Below are positions 8,218-18,222 of a DNA stretch of 28,541 bases, in pieces. The position numbers and the translations under genes were made by a program. Location of the stretch: NCBI RefSeq assembly GCF_008831285.2, contig NW_022205243.1, forward strand, positions 1 to 28,541. The letters run 5' to 3'. This stretch comes from Nymphaea colorata (lineage: Eukaryota; Streptophyta; Magnoliopsida; Nymphaeales; Nymphaeaceae). The stretch's first letter is position 1; every line of letters begins with the position of its first letter. Below the pieces are notes generated by a model, which was not told the origin of the DNA, ran no database searches, and saw only the letters and a list, made by a program, of their open reading frames with translations.

Positions 8218-11200
8218 ATGTTTCCAAGTGTGGCCAAGGAGGACATCAGGGAGAAGATTAAGGAGAAGGCTTGGGATGATCGGTTCGCATCCAAGGGAGG
8301 CATCCCGGATTATTCTCCTCTCAAGGATAAACATGCCAAGAGCTATCGAAAATCAATCAAGAAGGAGTAAAGCGAAACGAAAGAAGGAAAATAGGCAAAA
8401 CCAACTAAGGAGGGAAAACGGACTTACTTCGAGAAGAGGATGGAGCTTATGGATGAGCTAATTGCACTGCATCGGTATGGATTGATCCATATAGTCCCCA
8501 CGAAAAATTGCTAGAGGAGTATCAAGAGTTAGCGGCGAAGTACAAGTTGCCTAACTTCTACATCTACTACTCTTTGCTGCCTCTTTTGTCTCCTGCTGCG
8601 AGTGCTCCACAGTATCTCTTCAACGAGAAAAAGCTCATGAAATAACAGGCTACTTTTTATCATCGGATCTCTACTGCAGTGAAGGCTCGCTAGGAGTGCT
8701 TGCAAAGACTTAGGGGCACATTGTCTCAGTTGAGCTAGTAGAGGTTGGAAGAAAAGCGAGCGTAGCTAAAGGAGGAGATAGGCCATCTACGCTTCCTCAC
8801 CTAAAACGTGATTGATGAGATCAAAAGATGGCGAGACAGTTTGGGAGCATTAGAGGAACGACCTATTTACTACAACGACAACCAGGAGAATTATCTCATT
8901 CGGCTACTTAATGATAACCACTTCATTTTCAACTCAAAGCTCGCCCTTGCTCTTGCCTTTGCAGACAAAAATGATCCTTTCTTGCTTGCCCCCTTGCGTA
9001 GAGCTGAAGGCAAATAGGCTTCACTTTTTATCTAAATCCTGCATCTCGCCAAAGAGCCAGCACACTATCAAAAATATATGTAATATCTAGCAAGCGAAAA
9101 GGCTCACTAGCTTAGCCTCCATCCGCCAGAGCGCCAGCCTCAGACCATTAAGCATCCATCTGAAAAGATATACAAGCTGGCACAACAGCCTCGCCCAGAG
9201 CCTCTTCCACTGAAAGAATAACCTGAAGATGAGGCCAAGAAAATGGAAACTCTCAAGATGCGAGAAGAGCGCCTCAAGAAGAACTAGGAGAGAATCAAGT
9301 CCATCAAGAGCATATATGAGACCTACAGTCGGAAGGCTGAGGAAAAGCATTATCGCAGTTAGAGAAAGTTGCCTGAAACTGACAGTTAGGATCGTAGAGG
9401 TAAAAAACGTGTGGAAAGCATAAAATTACTACCAAGAGCTGATGAAGGACACAGATCGAAACAGTAATAAGGAAGTGACTTTTAAGCCATGGTTAAAGCA
9501 AGAGTAGATGGTGAAAAAGTATTCAAAACACCTATTCGACGCAGTGCAGGCAAATCAGCAGGAAAGGGAAAAAGTGAGGATCGTATGATCTAAAGCTTAA
9601 GGGACATCCAATCAACATTGCGAAGCAAATTGCAAGTAATTCAGCAGGAGGGTGATATAGCTACTTCTTCTCTCATGCCAGCCAAACGCAGGAACAATGA
9701 CGAGATCATCAAATATTGAAACAGTAAATCCTAGGAAAGATCGAAAAGGAGGCTCAAGAGAAGGAAAAAGCTAGGAAAGCTAGGCGAGAACAGGAAGAAA
9801 AAGTTCTATAGGAGTAAAGGCAAAACTGAAGAAATAGATGGAAGAGAAACTGGAACAGAAAAGAAATAGAAACTGCTGGAGCGAGAGGAGCTGGAGAGAA
9901 ACTCAAAGAGGAAGAGGAACGCCTCAACAGTCAAAAACAACTTGAACTTCAGCTGCAGCTCAAGCTTAACAAAGAGAAGTAACTGCGTTAATTAGAAAAA
10001 ATCAGAAGAGAGTCACTGGAGCGATAGAAGAAGTATAGGGAAGAGCTTGAAAATAGCAAGCTTTGAGGAAAAGCAAAGAAGAAGATGCTAACGTGAACGT
10101 AGATAAAAAGAAAGGCTTGCCGAGGAACTAAGGAAAAGAGAAATAAGGGAGCAAATTGAGCAGGAATTAAGAGTGGAGGTTAAATCCGCACAAAAGGAAT
10201 CCAAAGAGGACTTGGGGCATTTAAGAAGCGCAAAAGAAGCAGAATTGGCTAAGGAATTATAAAGTCTTAAAATGCGTGAGGGCGTTGAGCTGGAGCAGTT
10301 GAGGAGGTAGAATGATCTACGTTAGCGAATGCTAAGGCTAAAAAATAAGAAGAGGAACTGAAACGCAAATAAATCGAACAACTGATGAGGGAGGCAATTC
10401 AGTCTGAGAAGTCGCAGCTTGCGGAAGAGGCAGCTAAGCGTAGAATAGAAATGAGGAAGGCATGAGAGCAAGTGTCAAAGAAAAACTTCTCGAATAGTAT
10501 CGGAACGAAAAAGAAGCCCAAGTTGAACAGCTGAGGCTTGAGAGGCAGCAGCAGCTTTAAGAGGAAGTGTATCGCGAAAAAATAAGGGAAAAGATCGAAA
10601 GATAAATGCGTGTTGAAGCCATCCAACGTACCAAGCAGGAACTGGATCAACGATAGGGTAAGAAACAAGAGATTCGATCGAAGCTATAACAGGTGAAGGC
10701 GCATTTGATAAGGATGTTGGGATCGACCGCTCCAAGATCGAGCAAGAAGTCAAAAAGGAAGTGGTTTAACGAGTCATCTTTGATAAGCAAGCTAAAGGTA
10801 AGCAGCCAAACACGATCTACGTCTACAATTCGAAAAAGAACTTTTACTTCTGCTGTCCCTCAAATATATGCCCCCAGCAACACTTTCCAGGTGAAGGACA
10901 TCAATTACTTCCAAGGAGACCTCCACCTCAACTCTAAACTCAATGAGTCACGTCCAACTAACCAGAAACCAGCAGTTTCTCAAGCTAGAGCCCGACTAAA
11001 CCCAAACAGCTCATCGACACCATGACTTTATAGCAACTTCAGATATATGAGAAGCAGAAGGAAAAGGTAAGCGAAATGAAAGAGGAGCGCATTATCGAAA
11101 AGATGCGTTTGCCTGAAGAGGAGGAAGGCTTCTAACAGGTTAGTATTCCTCGGAAGGATAGAGATGAAGAAGGTTTTGAAGTAAAACCCGTTCTGCAGCA

Positions 11201-13216
11201 GCCTTCAATTAGATTAAAAGAAGGTAAATCAGCGAAAGAGCCAAAATAAGACCTCCATAAACAGAAAAGTAAACGAAAGAAAAAGAAGAAAGAGGAGAGT
11301 GATGAAGACTCTGAAGATCGTAGTCCTAAAAAACATAAAAAGCGGCACTATTACGATGAATAATCAGAAGACTCTGAAGACGTAGCTCGCAGGCGCAGCA
11401 AGAACAAAAGAAGAAGAAAAAATTCTTCATAATAACCTGCCTCGAGTGAAGAGAAACCAAAGCAAAAGAGTCCAACAAAGACGCAGCAAAGGCATGATCA
11501 AAGGACTTCTGAATAAGAGAAAAAAGCTAGCCCTATAAAAAAGAAACCTTCAGAGAAATAAGCTGAAGTTATAGAGAAACAGAACTTATAGAAGGGAGTC
11601 GTACACTTTGATGCCGATAAGTCCAAACTGAAATACAACCCAATCGATGAGATCACATACAAACCACAAAAGCTGCAAATAACAGCTAAAAGTTCCGCAT
11701 GTCGCTAGAGGCTATCCCTGAAGCTGAGTTTGACTAGTATCTGGAAGTACATCTTTCGAGAGTCCCACAAGGACAGCTGGCAATACAACTTCACTCACGG
11801 GAAGATCTTTATCGCAAGCTTATTGGCGAGCTTACTTTTTGCCTTTTGGTAGGCCAATACGAAGGACGCGTCATCGGGTTGGCTCTTGCCTACCACGACC
11901 GCAACAGGCAAGATGTGCGAAAATTCACCATAATTCACTTGGCAACATACCGCAACGATGACCTCAAGGACTTCATTCTTTCCTGCACAAACTTCATCTT
12001 CAGGAAGGATCCAGTTGATGAAATCGAGTTCCATTACCGTTTTAATGAGAGCGATGCTGGACAGGCGGCCTTCAGCACTGACTTCAACAAGTGGTTCGAT
12101 AAGTATGGCTCTGTGTTCCAAAAAAAGACAGATGAGGCAGTCTTCTAGCGAAAATATGTACTGAAGAGACAATTCAATCAAAAGTGCTAGGTGGTGTTGG
12201 GAGGAGTCAACAAAAATACTTTCAGAAATCTATTTACTGTCTATTGCGGAGTGCTTATGTCTGATACCGATATGCTTCAGTTCAAATAAGAACTAATTGA
12301 TACCTTAGCTCCTGAAAATCAGGTTTGCTACTCCATTATGGTTTCAGAACTTTTCAGGACCTACCTGTCGCCAGATTAAGCAGAAGCATTGAAGAATAAG
12401 GTGAAATAGTTCGTAAAACTAAAGGAAATGTTGGTCTTGGTGGTGATGATGCAAAAGAAAAAGCTTAAGCTGGATGAGCTAAAGCTATACGAATACAAGA
12501 CCCTGATTGAGCTAAACATGAAATTGATGAGTCAGGGTAAGGAGATCATTCGCTATTGCAAGGATAGCAGTGGAGAAATAAATCGGCTTTACTATGCTGA
12601 GCTCAACCATGCATTCAATCTCCCTTTCCACTTCCAGACTACTTCTCTGCCTGTTGAGAGCAGATAAAACGAGGTGCGCCAAATCAGCTACTTCCGTCTC
12701 AGCTGCCTTCCTCCTTTCAAGCTCCACATCATTAAGAGTTCTCTCTACAACACTGAAATGAATATCCTTCCTACTGAAAACTCAAAGTATAAACTTTTTG
12801 TGCTTTCCGCTCAGTAATACAACTAACTGAAGTAGGCCAGCCACCTTGATCTCTTTATGTACATTCGTCTCTTCCTCAAGAATGTTAAATCTCACAATGT
12901 GGCTGTCTGGAAGTATGTATGGTTGCCTGAAATGACTGACCGTGGTGCTTGGAATCTGAGAGAATATAAATCCTTCCTGAACAAAGACTTCTACACCCAC
13001 GATTCTCTCAACATAACCTACCGTCAATTCTTACCTGGAGCACTTATCATCGAGCCTGAGCATCGCGACCTGGTGATAACACCTCCTTTCATCGTGGGAG
13101 TCATGAGTATGGCGCTATAACAAGTTTCCGAAGGGTCTCCAGTCTATGCCAGGATGATTGAGCTTGACGCTTTGAAGACTCTCGAAGTATAGACCACACC
13201 TGGGACTGGACAGTGA
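8218..13216 (+). CDS. Giant coiled-coil protein with charged-repeat centre and globular C-terminal domain
   Basis: About 1,660 residues if one gene. The N-terminal part (8218-9110) is mixed helical: MFPSVAKEDIREKIKEKAWD, KLPNFYIYYSLLPLLSPAAS, YLIRLLNDNHFIFNSKLALA. From 9200 to 10700 a long Glu/Arg/Lys coiled coil runs, for example KELRELEKIRRESLEREKKY, full of TAR codons that fall at Glu positions. The segment 10800-11580 is disordered, with KRKKKKKEESDEDSEDRSPK-type basic/acidic runs. The last 500 residues (11700-13216) are globular: LVGQYEGRVIGLALAYHDRN and KFTIIHLATYRNDDLKDFIL resemble beta4/alpha3 of a GNAT acetyltransferase, but no clear acetyl-CoA loop (RxxGxG) is seen. It needs perhaps ten frame corrections, for example near 8495, 9420, 9710, 10060, 10850, 11010 and 11691. 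It could be two genes, but I see no promoter-like gap. Function unknown. Confidence 0.6.
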
Positions 13217-13921
13217 TAGTTTTATTTAGTTATCAAAACAATTAAAAATAATAATAAGTGTCTCGAGTGCATCCTCCTAAACTTCTTCCCGTTTAAAGAA
13301 ATCCTTAAGTGAATTTTCATTGTTATTTTGCTATTTTAAAAGCTATTAAGCACCATAAATATTGAAGCGAGAGATAAGTGTGCGTTTTTTAAAGAAAAAA
13401 AACATGAAATAGCTAGCTACACATTGATAGGGTCATAAATCAATCGTTCATGCTAGTAGTCCATCTGGCGGAATATTTTTTATTACAAAATTATGGGGTT
13501 GGGTTATTATATTTTTTGATATGAAGTTCATTAATCAAATGATGATTATACCTAACCATAATTAAATATATATCAAGCAAAATGGATGATTCCTAAATCG
13601 TTGTGCTACTTTGGAATCTTTGAAAATAGAAGGAAATCCAACCATATTATAGGATAGATTCTGTTCAATTTTTATTTTTGGTGTTTTTACGATTTTTTTC
13701 CTGATATTACGATAAAATAATATCTAATCCAAGCAAATAAATTGTCCCTAATAATGGAATTGCATGCATTTTTCTCCCTTTCTTACCCTACCAACTCCCT
13801 CACGCAAAATGAAGCGATCGTTTATTTAAAAGATAATAGCTTTATTGGTTTCTTTAATCGTCTATTCTTTTTCCAACTTCTTATAATAATACTAAAACAA
13901 TCAAAATTCAAAAATAAACAA
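13217..13921. other. AT-rich intergenic region
   Basis: About 700 bases between the giant coiled-coil gene and the protease gene with poly-A/T runs and no convincing coding. A frame open from 13754 (MELHAFFSLSYPTNSL) leads into the protease start but is AT-rich and unlike its neighbours. A short telomere-like GGGGTTGGGTT lies at 13495-13505. No RNA gene is recognised. Confidence 0.7.
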
Positions 13922-15416
13922 ATGGGAACCATCTAATCAAAATTAAGGAAGGGTACAGATTGCAGCTGGCACCTCTATTTCAATCGGAAGTCAACAGAGG
14001 ACTAAAGCCAGAACACAGCCATAAATCCAAATCATTGCCATCAACAATAAACCCAGCCGTCTGATCAATCCGAGTTTCTCGAGGAATGTGAAGCCTCCCT
14101 TCACCACAATCCTTCAACCAAGAAACTGCAGGTTAAATTATCAAAAATTCAAACAAACTCCCTAACTTATCCCTATTCTACTGTGGGATTAATTAAAAGC
14201 AATATTGACGGCCTGGAAGTTCATGGAACCGGCACCATCATTGGAAAAAGACACGTCTGACCTGTGCACACAATTGCTACTCCATCAAGAATAAGAAGCC
14301 CACTGAGAACATTCAGTTCTTTCCCGCCTATTCCTCATCAAGACATGGACCATGCTATAAACCCAAAGTGGTCCACCTTCCTCCCTCCTTTCAAAACAGC
14401 CTATTGGATGATTCTTCAATTGAAAGCACCATTGCCAACGATTATGCTGTCATCGAACTTGATACTGACGACAACCTGGAAGCAGCCTATGGCAGTTTGG
14501 GCATTGATTTTTCTTAAGATTTTTCAGGATGGAAAAATAGATCATCGGTTATAGCAAGAAGCATCATAGGCACAGCCATCTCTATTGCTACAGAGGTGAA
14601 GGACATCTTGAGTCTGGTATAATTAAGTATGATATGCCAGCTAGTGCGGAATGGCAGGATCTGCCATCATTGAAGAAAGAGAAGATCATTATTTCATAGT
14701 GGGTCTGCATGTCTATTGCTTGGATGTTGGCCACTCCAAGCAGCGAGGAGGACTCAAGATGGGTCGAAGGGTGTTTGAAAATTTGCAAAAATGGATGTGG
14801 AGGAAGTAGAAACTGTTGATCTAAGTAATTTTTTCATAACTAGGATAAAAAAGCCTTGAAAAAGAGGGATTGAAATATATCAGCAACATAATTGGAAAAA
14901 ATTAGCCAACCTAACTCTTGTGAAGTGTAATCTTTATTCGAATGCTGGTAAGTACCTTAGAAAAGGAAATTGGACGCATCTCGTCCATCTAGATTTAGGA
15001 GGCAACAATTTCGGCAAAGAGGGCATCCATTAGTTCAGCCAGGGAGATTTTAGGAGTCTTAAAAGCTTAAGCCTATGGGGAAATAGTATTTGCAAAGGAG
15101 GCGCCTATTATTTGACATTAGCAAAGCTTGATTCCCTTGAAAGCCTCAACCTATGTATATATTTGATAATTTAGACCACAATTAGTTGGGAAAGGATGGC
15201 CTTGAGAACCTCTGCAAAGGGAAGTGGCTTCATTTAGTAGCTCTTCATATTGGCAATAACTTGATAACTTTTGAATCATTATCCCACTTTCAAAATACTT
15301 GCTGGGCAAGGCTGGAAAGCGTGAATCTCTGGGGAAATGCTCTTGAGGCCGAAGAAGCAATAATCAAAGCTCACCTTAAGCATCTATACAAAAAATTCAA
15401 ATCTTTGACGATTTGA
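13922..15416 (+). CDS. Trypsin-fold (V8/glutamyl-endopeptidase-like) domain fused to leucine-rich repeats; catalytic Ser apparently replaced by Ala
   Basis: About 490 residues. The start MGTIESKLRKGTDCSWHLYF leads to a serine-protease fold: HGTGTIIGKRHV, then LTCAHNCYS with the catalytic His, NDYAVIELD with the catalytic Asp, IGYSKKHHRHSHLYC, and CGMAGSAIIEE where the family has G-x-S-G-S. The nucleophile codon is GCA (Ala), so the domain may be inactive. FIVGLHVYC and VFENLQKWMW close the domain. From 14850 leucine-rich repeats follow: THLVHLDLGGNNFGKEGI, LKSLSLWGNSI, LESLNLYHNELGKDGLENL, LHLVALHIGNNLITFES and LESVNLWGNAL. They are of the ribonuclease-inhibitor-like kind common in ciliates. 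A 20-base intron at 15155-15174 lies within one repeat and another is likely at 14825-14843. Frame changes occur near 14255, 14540, 14641 and 14895. No clear signal peptide is visible at the chosen start. Confidence 0.75.
14825..14843 (+). other. Candidate mini-intron, 19 nt
   Basis: GTAATTTTTTCATAACTAG lies between the protease domain and the first leucine-rich repeat (...KSLEKEGLKYIS). Its ends and size match the other introns. It is also open as Glu-containing coding sequence, so the call is tentative. Confidence 0.45.
15155..15174 (+). other. Mini-intron, 20 nt (protease-LRR gene)
   Basis: GTATATATTTGATAATTTAG. Read through, it breaks a leucine-rich repeat (LESLNLCIYLII...). Removed, the repeat reads LESLNLYHNELGKDGLENL with perfect consensus and unchanged frame downstream. 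This is the clearest intron in the window. Confidence 0.9.
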
Positions 15417-15497
15417 AATGATTTCACTACTAAGCTATATTTATAGCTTACCATATCATGCCACTCAATTATTCTGAGAATTTTCAATAAAATAACT

Positions 15498-15515
15498 CCA
15501 AGACAAAGGTCTTGG
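15498..15515. other. Perfect hairpin in 3' flank of protease-LRR gene
   Basis: CCAAGAC AAAG GTCTTGG forms a 7-bp stem with a 4-base loop, 82 bases after the TGA of the LRR gene. TTATAAGTTGC is also repeated directly at 15540-15550 and 15552-15562. Both lie in the gap before the first carboxypeptidase gene. They may be 3' untranslated structure or chance. Confidence 0.4.
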
Positions 15516-15607
15516 TCACGATTAAAAATTGCCATCTTCTTATAAGTTGCCTTATAAGTTGCAATAATATTTTGATTCATCATTCAATTATAATAAAATT
15601 GCTTGTA

Positions 15608-18080
15608 ATGAATGATAGCGAGTAAGAGGGATTCTACGAGCCCATCATCTAAACCTTTACCCAATGCCTTCTCAAAACTGAACAAATCCAATCATTCCTA
15701 ACACTCAGCAATTCAAGCCAAAGCCGGCACTATGCGTCCACTATCAACTGTCGCTCTTTCCTTATCCTTAATAAATAGATAAAATAAGCAATTTGATTGT
15801 AGGAGAGCGAATTTCCCCGAATTCTAGTGATCCCCTGAAGCCCATACTCAAGATGTAAGGTGAAAGTAAACCTCTTTCGGAGTTTTTTCCTCGAAATTTA
15901 TAGTGTCTTTACAATAAATTTCGCGAAAAGCTTATATTTAAGCGCGATCTCACTCGTAATAGGTAGAAAATTCAGTCATAATTCGAAATGTAACACGCCT
16001 GGTTCGCGATGAACAAGTGATCACTTTTGATGCCATACGCCAACCACCCTCATAGCCACTCACATTCTCATCTGATTTTTAGTGCGGAAATTTGCATCTC
16101 GTCTTCAGATAAAGGAAGCAATAGACTTACTACCTACTTTTGCAAAACGATGTGAACACACATGGCTTTAATTTTTGGTTTTATTTCAATGTTCGCTCCA
16201 GATAGAGAAAGAAATGCAATTTTGTTGTCGTCAATCTCTCCAGGATCGTTTCTTTTTAGAAGGATGCAACCATCTTTACCTATTCTCACAATACTAAACG
16301 CATGGAAAGGAAGATTGGCTATGTGACCACGCTAAGCCAGTTTTGCAGATGTGATAATGACCAAACCTACTGGAGCTTGCTTTTTTAGTATTAGTTTGAT
16401 GAAGATAGCGATATTTATTTTTCACTTGCATTACCCTATAGTTACACAAAGATCATGAGTTTTTGAAATCTTTAAATGAAGTAAACAATAAAGCTGGTAG
16501 TTTCTTTATTTAAGCTGCGGGAAAATCACCCTCAAACAATTTAATACCAGTGCTAAAGATCTAAAAATAAAGACGAAATCGTAGAAAAATCATACTTATT
16601 ACTGCTAGGCAGCATCCTTGCTAAACAGTTGGTTCTTATGTATGTGAATCAATTATCTCAACTTATGCTCAAAAAACTAGCTCTCCGATGCACTACTGTA
16701 CAAGTAACTTTATATAGGAATCGTTTTCGATTTATTATATTGCCTATGGTCAACGTTGATGGTGTTATTCATGGCAACTCTCGAACAAATTTGATGGGAT
16801 ATGACTTGAACCGATGCTGGGATCGACAAGGAATTATGCAGTCTGTTGAGTGTGATCAGATTTGGAAGTATATATAGAGCATTCAAAGATAAGAGAGAAT
16901 CTTATGGTCATTTGATTGCATGGTCATAGCCGTGAACCTGGTTTTTTGCTTATTTTAGTGAAGAAAATTAAAAAAGTTTGGTCATGACTCACCTTCTATC
17001 CACTAAAACCCCTATGTTCAAACAGAAAAAATGCGTTTACTAAATTGGATCAAGCAAGAGGTAGTCAATAAGGGGGCAACTTTACCAAAGAATGAAAATA
17101 AAAAATGCTGTTACGATATAGATATCACTTTTCGGATATTTTGATGAAACTTAGCAATTTTGTCATTTTTAAGCAAGACATTTTGATGAAATTGGAAAAT
17201 CTATCTTAGAGTCGCTTCTTGAAACCTAAAAAATGTCATAGAAGAGAATACTAAAACAGAAGAATTGGCAGGATCTGATAAAGAAAATGGAAAAAGATCA
17301 TGAGAAAGATAAGGAAATAGACTCAGATTCCAATCCTGAAGGGATTATCTGAAAAAATAATAACGGAAAGAAGTTGAACAATAATTAAATTAATAATCTA
17401 ATTGTCGAAAAAAGATAAAATAGACTCGAAAAGATCTTCATCTAACTTTCCAAGCTCTTTATAGCGAAAAAAATTGAAGACATAAGGCTAAAAATCCAGA
17501 TCACAAAGATCTTCACCCTCTCGCTAACAGATTGCAATCAAGATTAACATAAGAAAAAATAACAAATTCCTCCTGAGAATAAGTTCAAACTTGAAAGAGC
17601 TAAATTTTTAATCTCACCTTCACTAATCGCTTTCGCTTTTTGAATAAAAATGCCATGCAAAGCCAATAGTTATCGAACCAGCATCAAGCCGTGAGCACTC
17701 ATTAGCAAGAGTAAACAAATAAACCAAAATAATTTAAGAGCTCTTCGCCTAAACGTTCTAATCATTATCCAAATTATCATCGTTAATCTTCAACTGATCT
17801 ACGAAAGTCATTAGACATGAGAAAGAGGATAAAATTAGCTTTTTAGAATCGGCATAAAACCGAAACAAGTGTCTATGTAAGCAACTTAATCGATTCATCC
17901 AATATAACCAAGATAAAAGCCATGGTTATCCATCAATAAAGGAAAAGGAAAGCTTGATATGCCAAGCAACCTAAAATCTAAGAGATAACTGACAAAATAA
18001 CTCAGAAATCAATCCCTTGGAGCCAACCTGCAAGCCAGGTTCCAAAACAGTTTCTACCTAAAGGCAAAAATCATGGATGA
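15608..18080 (+). CDS. Cytosolic carboxypeptidase (M14, CCP/AGBL type), copy A
   Basis: CCPs trim glutamates from tubulin tails (deglutamylation). About 820 residues: an N-terminal extension (MNDSEEEGFYEPII), the CCP-specific N-domain (NTHGFNFWFYFNVRS, FDEDSDIYFSLALPYSYTK), then the M14 domain. The zinc motif is ITARQHPCET, with the ligand Glu written TAA at 16622-16624. PMVNVDGVIHGNSRTN and MGYDLNRCW follow, then LHGHSREPG with the third zinc ligand. The catalytic Glu is in NAVTIEISLFGY, written TAG at 17119-17121. A disordered, basic and Glu-rich tail (17200-18080) ends FLPKGKNHG. Compared with copy B it has HPC for HPG, and about four bases are missing around 16905-16920 (the FIIDLHGH segment). 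Many frame changes make gene decay a real option, but conserved catalytic positions suggest it is or was functional. Confidence 0.82.
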
Positions 18081-18222
18081 ATGATCATTTATCTATAATT
18101 TTTACCATATCAACCATTAATCATCACCTCCAGGCACGTCCTTCCCTTCATCCTGCAGAAACTCATATAATTCCAATAAAATGACTTTATTGATGATTAA
18201 GTTTATAATAACTTACATATAT

